Source: Variovorax paradoxus B4
Lineage (GTDB): Bacteria; Pseudomonadota; Gammaproteobacteria; Burkholderiales; Burkholderiaceae_C
Length of the DNA: 64,000 nucleotides
Direction: 5' to 3'
NCBI RefSeq assembly: GCF_000463015.1
Contig: NC_022247.1
Coordinates: forward strand, 1,860,001-1,924,000
Within the stretch, counting starts at the first letter, position 1, and every line of letters begins with the position of its first letter. Below, one piece after another: positions 25,516-34,796 of this stretch. The notes under the pieces were generated by a model. It ran no database searches and was not told the DNA's origin. It worked only from the letters and a program-made list of their open reading frames with translations. The translations under genes and the position numbers were made by a program.

Positions 25516-28049
25516 AGCGCTACAAGGAAAAGCGCAACTTCGGCGTCACGCCCGAGCCTGAGGAGGGCGGCGCCTCGGCGCCCGGCGTGCTGCAGTTTGT
25601 GGTGCAGAAGCACTGGGCGACCCGGCTGCACTACGACTTCCGCATCGAGCTCGACGGCGCGATGAAGAGCTGGGCCGTACCCAAGGGCCCGAGCTACGAC
25701 ACGCACGACAAGCGCATGGCCGTGCATGTGGAGGACCACCCGATCTCCTACAACCGGTTCGAGGGCGAGATACCGCCCCGGCAGTACGGCGCTGGCAAGG
25801 TGATGATCTGGGACAAGGGCACCTGGACGCCCATCGGCGATCCGCGCAAGGGCTACAAGGCGGGGCATCTCAAGTTCGAACTGCACGGCTACAAGCTGCG
25901 CGGCAAGTGGGCCCTGGTGCGCATGCACGGCAACGCCAAGGACAAGCAGGACGCGTGGCTGCTGATCAAGGAGCACGATGCGTACGCCCGTGCAGCCACG
26001 GAGTTCAGCGTGGTCGACCAGTTCCCGGACAGCGTGGCGGAGATGCCGATGCCCGCTGCGGCCGTTTCGGCGCATGGCGCGGCAGCACCCGTGCCGGCAA
26101 GAAAACGCGGCAAGTCGACCGCCGGCGGCATGCCCGCCGATGCGGTGAAGGCGGCCATGCCCGCCAAGCTCTCGCCATTGCTCGCCACGCTGGTCGACGG
26201 CCCGCCGCCCGATCCCGAGAACTGGTTCTACGAGATCAAGTTCGACGGCTACCGGCTGCTCGCCCGCGTCGATGCGAAAGGCGGCGTGCAGCTGCTCACG
26301 CGCAACGGCCACGACTGGAGCGGCCGCATGCCGCACCTGGTGCGCGCGATCGAGCGCATGAAGCTGAAGCCGGGCTGGCTCGATGGCGAGATCGTGGTGC
26401 TCAACGAGTCCGGCGGCACGGACTTCCAGGCCTTGCAGAACGCCTTCGACAGCGAGAAGACGCGCAACATCGTCTACTTCCTGTTCGACCTGCCGTACTA
26501 CGGCGGCTTCGATCTCACTGGCGTGCCGCTGGTGGAGCGCCGCGGCCTGCTGCAGGCGCTGCTTGCCAAGGCGCCGCCCGAAATCCGTTTCAGCGAGATC
26601 TTCGATGCACCGCCGGAAGACATCATTGCCTCGGCCTGCAAGATCGGGCTCGAAGGCGTGATCGGAAAGCGAAAGAACAGCACCTATGCCTCGCGCCGCT
26701 CGCCCGACTGGATCAAGCTCAAGTGCTCGCAGCGGCAGGAGTTCGTCATCGGCGGCTATACCGATCCCAAGGGCTCGCGGGTGGGCATCGGCGCCCTGCT
26801 GATCGGCGTGCACGACGACAGGGGCGACCTCGTCTACGCCGGAGCGGTGGGCGCGGGCTTCAACGGCCGAGCGCTTGCCGACATGCTCGAAAGGCTGAAG
26901 CCGCTCGGCGTCGACAAGCGGCCGTTCAAGAACCCGACCGAGAACGACCGCCGCGCGCACTGGGTCAAGCCGGTGCTGCTGGCCGAAGTCACTTTTTCCG
27001 ACTGGACGAAGGACGGCCATGTGCGGCACCCGGTGTTTCACGCCGTGCGCTCGGACAAGCCCGCCAAGGCCATCGTCCGCGAGAAGCCGGTGCACCAGGC
27101 GGGCGCCGACCGCGAACCCGAGCCCGAACCAGCCGCCACCATGCCCGCCAACTTCAAGGTCTCGCATGCCGACCGCGTGGTCGATCCATCGACGGGCATC
27201 ACGAAGGTGGAGGTGGTGCGCTTCTACGGCCTGGTCGCGCCGCTGATGATGGCGCACCTCAAGGGCCGGCCCGTGTCGTTCGTGCGCGCGCCGCAGGGCA
27301 TCAACGGGCCGCTCTTCTTCCAGAAGCACCTCGAGCTGGGGCAGATGGCCGGCGTGCGGCAGCTCGATGCGGCACTGTGGCCGGACCACCCCGAGCTGAT
27401 CGAGGTGGCAGGCCCGCTCGGTCTCCTCAGTGCGGCGCAGATGAACGTCATCGAGTTCCACACCTGGAACGGCGTGAAGACGCTCATCGGCAAGCCTGAC
27501 CGCATGACCTTCGACCTCGACCCGGGAGAGGGGGTCGGCTGGCCCACGGTGCTGCAGGCGGCGGAGCTGATGCGCGTGGTGCTCGACGAACTGGGCCTGG
27601 CGCCGTTCTGCAAGACCAGCGGCGGCAAGGGGCTGCACGTGGTGGTGCCGCTCAAGCGGCAGTACGACTGGGACACCATCAAGGATTTCTCGCAGGCCAT
27701 CGTGCGGCACATGGCGCGCACCCTGCCGCAGATGTTCGTCGCCAAGAGCGGGCCGGGCAACCGCGTCGGCCGCATCTTCATCGACTACCTGCGCAATGGT
27801 TTCGGCGCGACCACCATCTGCGCCTGGTCGGTGCGGGCGCGTCCCGGGATGGGTGTGTCGGTGCCGGTGGAATGGCAGGAGGTGCCAACGCTCACGAGTG
27901 GTGCGCAGTGGACCTTGAGAAACATCCATGCCCGGCTCGACCGCGGCAACGATCCGTGGGCCGGCTATGCGAAGGCGGCCAAGAGTCCGGGCGCTGCAAT
28001 GAAGATGCTGGGATTCGAAGCAGCCAGTGCGCGCGCACGCAAACGCTGA
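25494..28049 (+). CDS. ligD: multifunctional ATP-dependent DNA ligase D
   Basis: This 851-residue protein repairs double-strand breaks in bacterial non-homologous end joining. Domain order is 3'-phosphoesterase (about residues 25-180, H-Y-D-F-R-I-E-L-D-G), ligase (about 215-520, adenylated Lys249 in E-I-K-F-D-G-Y-R), and primase-polymerase (about 560-840, with F-D-L-D-P-G-E at 673-679 providing the metal-binding Asp pair). A Lys-rich linker separates the first two. This order matches Pseudomonas LigD. No ku gene is in the window; it must be elsewhere if the pathway is active. Confidence 0.96.
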   Translation: MARANPLKRYKEKRNFGVTPEPEEGGASAPGVLQFVVQKHWATRLHYDFRIELDGAMKSWAVPKGPSYDTHDKRMAVHVEDHPISYNRFEGEIPPRQYGAGKVMIWDKGTWTPIGDPRKGYKAGHLKFELHGYKLRGKWALVRMHGNAKDKQDAWLLIKEHDAYARAATEFSVVDQFPDSVAEMPMPAAAVSAHGAAAPVPARKRGKSTAGGMPADAVKAAMPAKLSPLLATLVDGPPPDPENWFYEIKFDGYRLLARVDAKGGVQLLTRNGHDWSGRMPHLVRAIERMKLKPGWLDGEIVVLNESGGTDFQALQNAFDSEKTRNIVYFLFDLPYYGGFDLTGVPLVERRGLLQALLAKAPPEIRFSEIFDAPPEDIIASACKIGLEGVIGKRKNSTYASRRSPDWIKLKCSQRQEFVIGGYTDPKGSRVGIGALLIGVHDDRGDLVYAGAVGAGFNGRALADMLERLKPLGVDKRPFKNPTENDRRAHWVKPVLLAEVTFSDWTKDGHVRHPVFHAVRSDKPAKAIVREKPVHQAGADREPEPEPAATMPANFKVSHADRVVDPSTGITKVEVVRFYGLVAPLMMAHLKGRPVSFVRAPQGINGPLFFQKHLELGQMAGVRQLDAALWPDHPELIEVAGPLGLLSAAQMNVIEFHTWNGVKTLIGKPDRMTFDLDPGEGVGWPTVLQAAELMRVVLDELGLAPFCKTSGGKGLHVVVPLKRQYDWDTIKDFSQAIVRHMARTLPQMFVAKSGPGNRVGRIFIDYLRNGFGATTICAWSVRARPGMGVSVPVEWQEVPTLTSGAQWTLRNIHARLDRGNDPWAGYAKAAKSPGAAMKMLGFEAASARARKR

Positions 28050-28088
28050 TGCCGCCCCTGGCCGAAGGGCTTGGCGATGCGCCGAAGC

Positions 28089-28328
28089 TCAGAGTTCGAT
28101 GAAGGCCGAAGTGGCTTTGTTCAGCGCCAGCTTGCCCTTGGCGGTGATCGACTCCACCTGGGCGAGATGACGGATCGCGCGATCGTCGGGCGCGTGGCTG
28201 GACGGAGGAATGAAAGCGGTCACCAGCTCGGCGGCCCGCAGCACGCGCAGCCTGTCGATGTCTGCTGGCGTGTGGACGACGTATGGCAATCTCTGCTCGG
28301 CGAGGACCCGAAGAAACTCCATGGACAT
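28089..28328 (-). CDS. small conserved hypothetical protein
   Basis: This 79-residue soluble protein starts M-S-M-E-F-L-R-V-L-A-E-Q-R-L and contains D-R-L-R-V-L-R-A-A-E-L-V-T-A-F-I-P-P, a helical, protein-like sequence. The start ATG at 28328 has AAGGAGA at ideal spacing on the minus strand. I know similar short proteins in related betaproteobacteria but no function. It converges with ligD, 39 bases apart. Confidence 0.65.
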   Translation of the reverse strand: MSMEFLRVLAEQRLPYVVHTPADIDRLRVLRAAELVTAFIPPSSHAPDDRAIRHLAQVESITAKGKLALNKATSAFIEL

Positions 28329-28556
28329 GAGCCGTCTCCTTGTCTAGATATGGACGAGCATTTTGCGGAAAAATTCACGGTTGTGCCTAGTCCCTTCAAC
28401 CCGCATGACTTTTGTATGTGTACCGAAGTGTTCTTCTGTCACGACCGCCGGAAACGAAGGTGCCGATTCTCAGATCAGGCCGGTTGCGGTGTCTTCGCCG
28501 GTTACCGGTATCGGGATGCCGTTGATGCGAACGGGGGCGCTACGCCGCGTTACCGC

Positions 28557-29078
28557 TCATGCATTCAACGACCCGATACGTTCGTAGGTCACGAAGCTGT
28601 AATTCAAGCCTTCCCTGGCCGAGACGTGCGATTCACGATCCGTTTCACGCCACGCGGAGGGATCGAGTTGGGGCGCATGCGCATCGCCTTCGTAGTCGCG
28701 CGCGATCTCGGTCACGACGGCCTGCTGTGCCAGCGGCTCGGCTTCGGCATAGATCTGCGCCCCGCCGATGATCCATACATCGGGCACTTGCGATTCTTCG
28801 CACAGCGAGAGCGCCTCTTGCAGGCTGCCCGCGCGCTGCGCGCCTTCGGCTTTCCAATCGTCCTGCCGCGTCACGACGATGTTCCGCCGGCCCGGCAGCG
28901 GACGGAAGCGCGGCGGCAGCGAGTCCCAGGTCTTGCGGCCCATGATGACCGGCGCGCCGCCGGTCGTTTGCTTGAAGTGCGCCAGGTCTTCAGGCAGGTG
29001 CCAGGGCATGGTGCCATTGGCCCCGATCACGCCGTTGGCGGCGCGGGCGAAGATCAGGTTGATGCGCGGTGTCGTCAT
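28557..29078 (-). CDS. folA: dihydrofolate reductase
   Basis: This 173-residue enzyme reduces dihydrofolate to tetrahydrofolate with NADPH. It has the N-terminal N-G-V-I-G-A-N-G-T-M-P-W-H-L-P-E-D substrate loop, M-G-R-K-T-W-D-S for NADPH binding and I-I-G-G-A-Q-I-Y. Length is standard. thyA lies 17 bases upstream on the same strand; the pairing couples thymidylate synthesis to recycling of the dihydrofolate it makes. Confidence 0.96.
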   Translation of the reverse strand: MTTPRINLIFARAANGVIGANGTMPWHLPEDLAHFKQTTGGAPVIMGRKTWDSLPPRFRPLPGRRNIVVTRQDDWKAEGAQRAGSLQEALSLCEESQVPDVWIIGGAQIYAEAEPLAQQAVVTEIARDYEGDAHAPQLDPSAWRETDRESHVSAREGLNYSFVTYERIGSLNA

Positions 29079-29095
29079 GAGGCCCAACAGTCCGC

Positions 29096-29938
29096 TCACA
29101 CCGCCACGGGCGCTTTGATGGCCTCGTGGTGCTTGTAGTCGAGCACCTCGAAGTCTTCGTACGCATACTCGAAGATCGAGGCCGGTTTGCGCTTGATGTG
29201 GAGCGTGGGATACGGGTAGGGCGCGCGGCTCAGTTGCAGCGCCACCTGTTCGGCGTGGTTGCTGTAGATGTGGCAGTCGCCGCCGGTCCAGACGAAGTCG
29301 CCCACGTCGAGCTCGCACTGCTGCGCCACCATGTGCGTGAGCAGCGCGTAGCTTGCGATGTTGAACGGCACGCCCAGGAAGATGTCGGCGCTGCGCTGGT
29401 AGAGCTGGCAGCTCAGCTTGCCGCGCTCGCCCGGCGCCTGCGGCGGCGCCACGTAGAACTGGAAGAAGGCGTGGCAGGGCATGAGCGCCATCTTCGAGAG
29501 CTCGGCCACGTTCCATGCGCTCACGATGATGCGGCGCGAATCGGGGTTGGTCTTCAGGGTTTTGATGACTTCGGAGATCTGGTCGATGTGGCCGCCGTCC
29601 GGCGTGGGCCAGCTGCGCCACTGCACGCCGTACACCGGCCCCAGGTCGCCGTCTTCGCGCGCCCACTCGTCCCAGATGGTGACGCCGCGCTCCTTGAGCC
29701 AGTTGTTGTTGCTGGAGCCGGTCAGGAACCACAGCAGTTCCTGGATGATGGACTTCAGGTGCACCTTCTTGGTGGTCACCAGCGGAAAGCCTTCGTTCAG
29801 GTCGAAGCGCATCTGGTGGCCGAACACGCTCTTGGTGCCCGTGCCGGTGCGGTCGCTCTTGTGGACGCCATGGGTGTCGACGTGGCGCATGAAATCTTCG
29901 TACTGGGAGCGGACGGGGCGGATGGGCATGGAGGTCAT
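29096..29938 (-). CDS. thyA: thymidylate synthase
   Basis: This 280-residue enzyme methylates dUMP to dTMP using methylene-tetrahydrofolate. Signatures are R-T-G-T-G-T near residue 31, the nucleophile Cys in [12 protein letters not shown], and G-V-P-F-N-I-A-S-Y. The ATG at 29938 is used; a second Met three codons later is equally possible, and neither has a strong ribosome-binding site. It heads the thyA-folA pair. Confidence 0.96.
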   Translation of the reverse strand: MTSMPIRPVRSQYEDFMRHVDTHGVHKSDRTGTGTKSVFGHQMRFDLNEGFPLVTTKKVHLKSIIQELLWFLTGSSNNNWLKERGVTIWDEWAREDGDLGPVYGVQWRSWPTPDGGHIDQISEVIKTLKTNPDSRRIIVSAWNVAELSKMALMPCHAFFQFYVAPPQAPGERGKLSCQLYQRSADIFLGVPFNIASYALLTHMVAQQCELDVGDFVWTGGDCHIYSNHAEQVALQLSRAPYPYPTLHIKRKPASIFEYAYEDFEVLDYKHHEAIKAPVAV

Positions 29939-29998
29939 GGAGAGGGGGCGGGCGAGCGGGTGTTCGAATTTTAAGTGCCAGCGCGTAGCATCGCAGGC

Positions 29999-30643
29999 AT
30001 GAGCGAACAGCACCACGATCATGGGCATGACGGCCACGAACACAGCGAGCTCGGCGAGATGGACCTGCGCGTGCGGGCGCTCGAAAGCGTGCTCACCCAG
30101 AAGGGCTACATCGATCCGGCCGCACTCGACGTGCTGATCGACACCTACCAGACCCGCATCGGCCCGCGCAACGGCGCGCGCGTGGTGGCCAGGGCCTGGG
30201 TCGATCAAGAGTTCCACGACTGGCTGCTGCGGGATGCCACCGCGGCCATTGCCTCGCTGGGCTATACCGGCCGGCAGGGCGAGCACATGGTGGCGGTGGA
30301 GAACACGGCCGAGCAGCACCACATGGTCGTTTGCACGCTCTGCAGCTGCTATCCCTGGCCGGTGCTCGGCCTGCCGCCCACCTGGTACAAGAGCGCGCCG
30401 TACCGCTCGCGGGCCGTGAAGGATCCGCGCGGCGTGCTGGCCGATTTCGGCACGACGCTGCCCGAATCGACGCGCATCCGGGTCTGGGATTCGACCGCCG
30501 AGGTGCGCTACCTCGTCATACCGCAGCGCCCGGAAGGCACCGAAGGCATGGGCGAAGAAGAGCTTGCCGCACTGGTCACGCGCGATTCGATGATCGGCAC
30601 GCGGCGGGTGGAAGCACCCGCAACGCCGGGGAGCGCTGCATGA
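29999..30643 (+). CDS. nthA: nitrile hydratase alpha subunit, cobalt type
   Basis: This 214-residue subunit hydrates nitriles to amides. The metal site is C-T-L-C-S-C at residues 112-117; Thr between the first two cysteines marks a cobalt rather than iron enzyme, and the second and third Cys would be oxidised to sulfinic and sulfenic acids. W-Y-K-S-x-x-Y-R-S-R follows as in the family. The N-terminus is His-rich ([11 protein letters not shown]), possibly metal-holding. It overlaps the beta subunit by 4 bases. Confidence 0.94.
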   Translation: MSEQHHDHGHDGHEHSELGEMDLRVRALESVLTQKGYIDPAALDVLIDTYQTRIGPRNGARVVARAWVDQEFHDWLLRDATAAIASLGYTGRQGEHMVAVENTAEQHHMVVCTLCSCYPWPVLGLPPTWYKSAPYRSRAVKDPRGVLADFGTTLPESTRIRVWDSTAEVRYLVIPQRPEGTEGMGEEELAALVTRDSMIGTRRVEAPATPGSAA

Positions 30644-31305
30644 GCTATCTCACGCATGCCGACCTCGGCGGCCAGCCCGGTTTCGGCCCGGTCACGCCCG
30701 AGCCCGAGGGCGAGCTGTTCCATGCTGCGTGGGAGCCGCGTGCGCTGGCGCTCACGCTCGCGATGGGCGCGACCGGCTCCTGGAACATCGATGCGAGCCG
30801 CGCCGTGCGCGAGACGCTGCCGGGCTACGAAAACCTGAGCTACTACCAGATCTGGCTCGGCGCGCTGGCGCAGCTGATGCTGCAGCGTGGCCAGGTTTTT
30901 CCGGACGAGCTCGCATCCGGCGAGATGCGCCATCCCGCGGCACCGGTCGCCCGTGTGCTGCAGGCCGCCGCTGTTCCGGCCGTGCTGGCCAAGGGCTCGC
31001 CCACCCAGCGCCCCGAGCCGGGGCCGGCGCGCTTTGCCGTCGGCCAGCCGGTGCGCATGCATCTCGGCAAGGTCGACCACCACACGCGGCTGCCGGGCTA
31101 TGTGCAGGGCAAGCGCGGCGTGATCGAGCATGTCCACGGCGCGCATGTGTTCGCCGATGCCCATGCGCAGGGCCAGGGCGAGCAGCCGCAGTGGCTCTAC
31201 ACCGTGGTTTTCGACGAAGCCGAACTCTGGGGCGAAGGCGCGCCGCGCCAGAACCTCGCGGTGTCGGTCGACGCCTGGGAAAGCTACCTGGAGCCCGCCG
31301 CATGA
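30640..31305 (+). CDS. nthB: nitrile hydratase beta subunit
   Basis: This 221-residue partner of the alpha subunit begins [11 protein letters not shown] as many beta subunits do. It has an N-terminal helical region with Y-Y-Q-I-W-L and a C-terminal SH3-like barrel containing [13 protein letters not shown] and [12 protein letters not shown]. It helps shape the active-site cavity. ATGA overlaps occur with the alpha gene before it and the activator gene after it. Confidence 0.93.
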   Translation: MSYLTHADLGGQPGFGPVTPEPEGELFHAAWEPRALALTLAMGATGSWNIDASRAVRETLPGYENLSYYQIWLGALAQLMLQRGQVFPDELASGEMRHPAAPVARVLQAAAVPAVLAKGSPTQRPEPGPARFAVGQPVRMHLGKVDHHTRLPGYVQGKRGVIEHVHGAHVFADAHAQGQGEQPQWLYTVVFDEAELWGEGAPRQNLAVSVDAWESYLEPAA

Positions 31306-31673
31306 ACAGCGGTGTGCCACCGCTCGCGCTGGCCCCCGGCATGCCGCGCGATGCCGACGGGCCGGTGTTCAACGCACCCTGGGAGGCCCAGGCCTTTGCG
31401 ATGACGCTGGCGCTGCACGAGCGCGGGCTCTTCACCTGGGTTGAATGGGCCGAAGTGCTTGCGGCGCAGATCGCGGCCGCGCAGGCGGCGGGCGACCCGG
31501 ACACCGGCAACACCTACTACCGCCACTGGCTCGGCGCGCTCGAAAGCCTGGTCGCGCGCAAGGGCGCCAGCTCCGAAGACGAACTGGTGCGCTACCGCCA
31601 CGCCTGGGACCGTGCGGCCGACCGTACGCCGCACGGCCGGCCCATCGAGCTGCGCGGCGAGGATTTTTCCTAG
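31302..31673 (+). CDS. nitrile hydratase accessory (activator) protein
   Basis: This 123-residue protein resembles the N-terminal half of nitrile hydratase beta subunits (W-E-A-Q-A-F-A-M-T-L-A-L, Y-Y-R-H-W-L-G-A-L-E), as do the P14K-type self-subunit-swapping chaperones that load cobalt into the alpha subunit. It is coupled to the beta gene. Its TAG stop at 31671-31673 shares bases with the stop of the convergent oxidase gene. No amidase gene follows, so the amide product is handled elsewhere. Confidence 0.85.
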   Translation: MNSGVPPLALAPGMPRDADGPVFNAPWEAQAFAMTLALHERGLFTWVEWAEVLAAQIAAAQAAGDPDTGNTYYRHWLGALESLVARKGASSEDELVRYRHAWDRAADRTPHGRPIELRGEDFS

Positions 31674-33103
31674 ACCCGGATCACGCGGCCCGGGTTGAGG
31701 ATGTTCTTCGGATCGAGCCCGCGTTTGATCGCCCGCATCATCTCCAGCGCCACCGGCGACTTGTGCTTCTCGAGCTTGTCGACCTTGAGCGAGCCCACGC
31801 CATGCTCGGCCGAGAACGAGCCGCCGAACTTCTCGACCGCGTCATACACCAGCGTATTGATGCGATCTTCCTCGTTCTTCAGGAAGGCCTTGGTATCGAT
31901 GTTCTCGGGCGCCTGCACGTTGTAGTGCAGGTTGCCGTCGCCCAGGTGGCCGAAGTTCACCAGCCGCACGCCGGCGATCTCGCGCGCCAGCAGCGCATCG
32001 GTTTCCGCCACGAAGGCCGGAATGCGCGACACGGGAATCGAGATGTCGTGCTTGATGTTCAGGCCTTCTTCCGCTTGCGCGAGCGGAATGCTTTCGCGGA
32101 TGTGCCAGAGCTGGTGCGCCTGCGCGAGGTTCTCGGCCACCACCGCGTCGGTCACGCAGCCGTCTTCGAAGGCGGTCTCCAGCAGCGCCTCGAAGCGGGC
32201 GCGTGCATGGTCTTCGGATTCGCTGTCGGAGTTCTCCAGCAATACGCAGAACGGCACGGCCTCATCGCCGATGAAGGGCACGCGCAGTTGCGGCATGTGC
32301 TTGTCGACCAGGCTCAATGCAAACCTGCCCATCACCTCGAAACCCGTGAGGCCCGAGCCCAGCTGCTTGTGCGCAAGGCCCAGCAGCGTGACCGCGTGGT
32401 CGAGCGAGGGCACCGCGGCCCAGGCCGTGAGCTGTGCGGCGGGCAGCGGGTAGAGCTTCATCGTCGCCGCGGTGATGATGCCCAGCGTGCCTTCGCTGCC
32501 GATCATCAGGTCGCGCAGGTCGTAGCCGGTGTTGTCCTTGCGCAGGCCGCTGGTGCCTTCCCAGATCTCGCCCTGCGGCGTGACCACTTCGAGGCCCAGG
32601 CACAGCTCGCGCGTGTTGCCGTAGCGAACCACCTGCGTGCCGCCGGCGTTGGTCGCAAGATTGCCGCCGATGGTGCAGCTGCCCTCGGCCGCGAGGCTCA
32701 GCGGGAACAGGAAGCCTTGCTTCTCCGCCGCCTCCTGCAGCGTCTGCAGGATGCAGCCGGCCTCCACCGTCATCGTGAGGTTGGCGGCGTCGATGGTGCG
32801 GATGGCGTTCAGCCGCTGCAGGCTCAGCACCACTTGCGTGCCGCTGTCGTCGGGAATGGAACCCACGGCCAGGCCGGTGTTGCCGCCCTGCGGCACGATG
32901 GCCGTGCCGGCCGCGGCGCAGGCCTTGACCACGTCGGCCACCTGCTGCGCATTGGCCGGTCGCACCACCGCCAGAGACTTGCCGCGCGCGCGCTTGCGCC
33001 AGTCCTGCTCGTAGGCCGTGAGGTCGCCTTCGTTCAGCACGTGCTGCGCACCCACGATGGCGCGCAGTTGATCGACGAGGGAAGCGGAGGAAGAAGTCGT
33101 CAT
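31670..33103 (-). CDS. FAD-linked D-2-hydroxyacid dehydrogenase (GlcD/D2HGDH type)
   Basis: This 477-residue flavoenzyme has the PCMH FAD-binding domain with P-Q-G-G-N-T-G-L near residue 72 and G-S-E-G-T-L-G-I-I-T, and the FAD-oxidase C-terminal domain with H-L-G-D-G-N-L-H-Y metal ligands and E-H-G-V-G. It oxidises a D-2-hydroxyacid such as glycolate, D-lactate or D-2-hydroxyglutarate; sequence alone does not decide. Its start overlaps the stop of the upstream DUF2069 gene (ATGA). Confidence 0.9.
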   Translation of the reverse strand: MTTSSSASLVDQLRAIVGAQHVLNEGDLTAYEQDWRKRARGKSLAVVRPANAQQVADVVKACAAAGTAIVPQGGNTGLAVGSIPDDSGTQVVLSLQRLNAIRTIDAANLTMTVEAGCILQTLQEAAEKQGFLFPLSLAAEGSCTIGGNLATNAGGTQVVRYGNTRELCLGLEVVTPQGEIWEGTSGLRKDNTGYDLRDLMIGSEGTLGIITAATMKLYPLPAAQLTAWAAVPSLDHAVTLLGLAHKQLGSGLTGFEVMGRFALSLVDKHMPQLRVPFIGDEAVPFCVLLENSDSESEDHARARFEALLETAFEDGCVTDAVVAENLAQAHQLWHIRESIPLAQAEEGLNIKHDISIPVSRIPAFVAETDALLAREIAGVRLVNFGHLGDGNLHYNVQAPENIDTKAFLKNEEDRINTLVYDAVEKFGGSFSAEHGVGSLKVDKLEKHKSPVALEMMRAIKRGLDPKNILNPGRVIRV

Positions 33104-33507
33104 GGGGTGGAAACCTCCAGTTGGCGGGCCGCCTTGGCGTTGCGCAGGCGCAGCCGCACATGCCAGGCGCAGGCCGCGAAGAGCATGAGGCACAGCAGCA
33201 CCTCGACGAGCGCGAGCACCTGGCCCAAGCCGTCGGTGTCGCTCCAGGCGCGCACCACGCCCTCGGTGAAATAGAGCCAGATCATCAGGCTGACCCAGCG
33301 GTAGGTGTACATGCGGTTCTTGTAGAGCCCCGCGAGCGGAATGACCAGCGGCAGCACCTTGAGCGCCAGCAGCGAACCGCCGGGCCGCAGCGGCGCGAGC
33401 CACAGCTCCCAGGCCAGGCCCAGCACGATCAGGCCGACGAGGCTGCCCACGGCAAGCCATCGGGTGGCGCGAACGGAGGAAGAGGCTGGCGGTGTGATGG
33501 TTTTCAT
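33100..33507 (-). CDS. DUF2069 membrane protein
   Basis: This 135-residue protein has four hydrophobic segments (about residues 17-35, 47-60, 70-85, 98-116) and the DUF2069 features P-L-V-I-P-L-A-G-L-Y-K-N-R and Y-T-Y-R-W-V-S-L. Such proteins are often found near wrbA. Function is unknown. It is coupled to the downstream oxidase. Confidence 0.85.
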   Translation of the reverse strand: MKTITPPASSSVRATRWLAVGSLVGLIVLGLAWELWLAPLRPGGSLLALKVLPLVIPLAGLYKNRMYTYRWVSLMIWLYFTEGVVRAWSDTDGLGQVLALVEVLLCLMLFAACAWHVRLRLRNAKAARQLEVSTP

Positions 33508-33510
33508 GGG

Positions 33511-33560
33511 CGGAACACCGCGGAACCTGCGACACGAAGTGCGCGAAGACTGGGGGAGGG
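33511..33560 (-). repeat. interspersed repeat, shortened copy C
   Basis: Read on the minus strand this matches both ends of copy A: CTTCGCGCACTTCGTGTCGC followed at once by GGTTCCGCGGTGTTCC. The central hairpins of copies A and B are missing. It lies in the divergent gap between the DUF2069 and YihY genes. Confidence 0.65.
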
Positions 33561-33583
33561 CTCAGGTTCTTATGATACCGGCC

Positions 33584-34783
33584 ATGAATCGTCGGCAGCT
33601 CTGGAGGGATCTTTCGCGCTTTCCGTGGGGCAACACCGCGGCGGTGCTGGGCGAGCGTTTCCGCGAAGACCGGCTCGGCCTCACGGCCAGCAGCCTCACC
33701 TTCACCACCACCATTGCGATGGTGCCGTTCTTCACGGTGGCGCTGGCGCTCTTTACCGTGTTCCCGATGTTCGCCAAGCTGCAGGGGCGGCTGCAGCGCT
33801 GGCTCATCGAGAGCCTGATTCCCGACAACATCGCGCGCCAGGTGCTGGGCTACCTGAACCAGTTCTCGAGCAAGGCCGGCGGGCTCGGCATCGCGGGCCT
33901 GGTGGTGCTCCTGATCACCGCCATTGCGCTGATCCTCACCATCGACAAGACGCTCAACAACATCTGGCGCGTGCGCTCGCCCCGGCCTTTTGCGCAGCGC
34001 GTGCTGATCTACTGGGCCGCCATCACGCTCGGCCCGCTGATCCTGGCGGTGAGCCTCTCGACCACCTCGTACGTGTTCGCGGCATCGCGCGACGTGGTGG
34101 GCGGAAGCATTCTCAAGCTGTTCTTCGACACCTTCGAATTCGTGCTGCTTGCGGCGGGCATGGCGTCGCTCTACCACTACGTGCCGAACACCACCGTGCG
34201 CTGGTCGCATGCCTGGGCCGGCGGCATCTTCGTGGCGGCCGCCATCGAAATCGCGAAACGCGTGCTGGGCTACTACCTGAGCCTGGTGCCGACCTATTCG
34301 GTGCTCTACGGTGCCTTTGCCACCGTGCCGATCCTGCTGGTGTGGATCTACGTGGCCTGGGTGATCGTGCTGCTGGGCGCGGTCATCGCGGCCTATCTGC
34401 CGAGCCTGCTGACCGGTGTTGCGCGCCGGGGCAGCCGGGCCGGGTGGCCGTTGCAGCTGGCCATGGAGGTGCTGCAGCACCTGGCGCGGGCGCGCGCCAC
34501 GCCGGCCAAGGGAATGGGCGCCACCGAACTCGTCACCCGCATGCGGGTCGATGCGCTGCAAGTGGTGCCGGTGCTCGAAACGCTGGTGGCGTTGGACTGG
34601 ATTGCGCCGCTCGCCGAGGAAACCGCCAACGAGGATCCGCGCTACGTGCTGCTGGCCGACCCGTCCACGCCGATCGAACCGCTGCTCAGGGAGCTGCTGA
34701 TGCCGCGCGCGGAGCCGCTCGAAGACCTGTGGCAGAAAGGCCCGCTGCACTCGTTGCGCCTGGGCGACGTGCTCCTGATTTAG
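33584..34783 (+). CDS. YihY/BrkB-family inner-membrane protein
   Basis: This 399-residue protein has six hydrophobic segments in its first 290 residues and the family pattern R-E-D-R-L-G-L-T-A-S-S-L-T-F-T-T near residue 28 and P-I-L-L-V-W-I-Y-V-A-W near 250. The last 110 residues are cytosolic. Older annotation as ribonuclease BN is incorrect; the real role (perhaps envelope-related transport) is unsettled. An alternative ATG at 33572 would add four residues. Confidence 0.88.
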   Translation: MNRRQLWRDLSRFPWGNTAAVLGERFREDRLGLTASSLTFTTTIAMVPFFTVALALFTVFPMFAKLQGRLQRWLIESLIPDNIARQVLGYLNQFSSKAGGLGIAGLVVLLITAIALILTIDKTLNNIWRVRSPRPFAQRVLIYWAAITLGPLILAVSLSTTSYVFAASRDVVGGSILKLFFDTFEFVLLAAGMASLYHYVPNTTVRWSHAWAGGIFVAAAIEIAKRVLGYYLSLVPTYSVLYGAFATVPILLVWIYVAWVIVLLGAVIAAYLPSLLTGVARRGSRAGWPLQLAMEVLQHLARARATPAKGMGATELVTRMRVDALQVVPVLETLVALDWIAPLAEETANEDPRYVLLADPSTPIEPLLRELLMPRAEPLEDLWQKGPLHSLRLGDVLLI

Positions 34784-34796
34784 GAGCGGCCAGGCC

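Noticed and set aside
25434..27929. Long minus-strand open frame opposite ligD
   Set aside because: Shadow of LigD; no domain motif can be read in it.
28330..28556. Small minus-strand peptide near 28480-28545 ending I-P-V-T-G-E-D-T-A-T-G-L-I
   Set aside because: It looks protein-like, but a stop lies just upstream and no start codon or ribosome-binding site is available; the interval is left without a gene.
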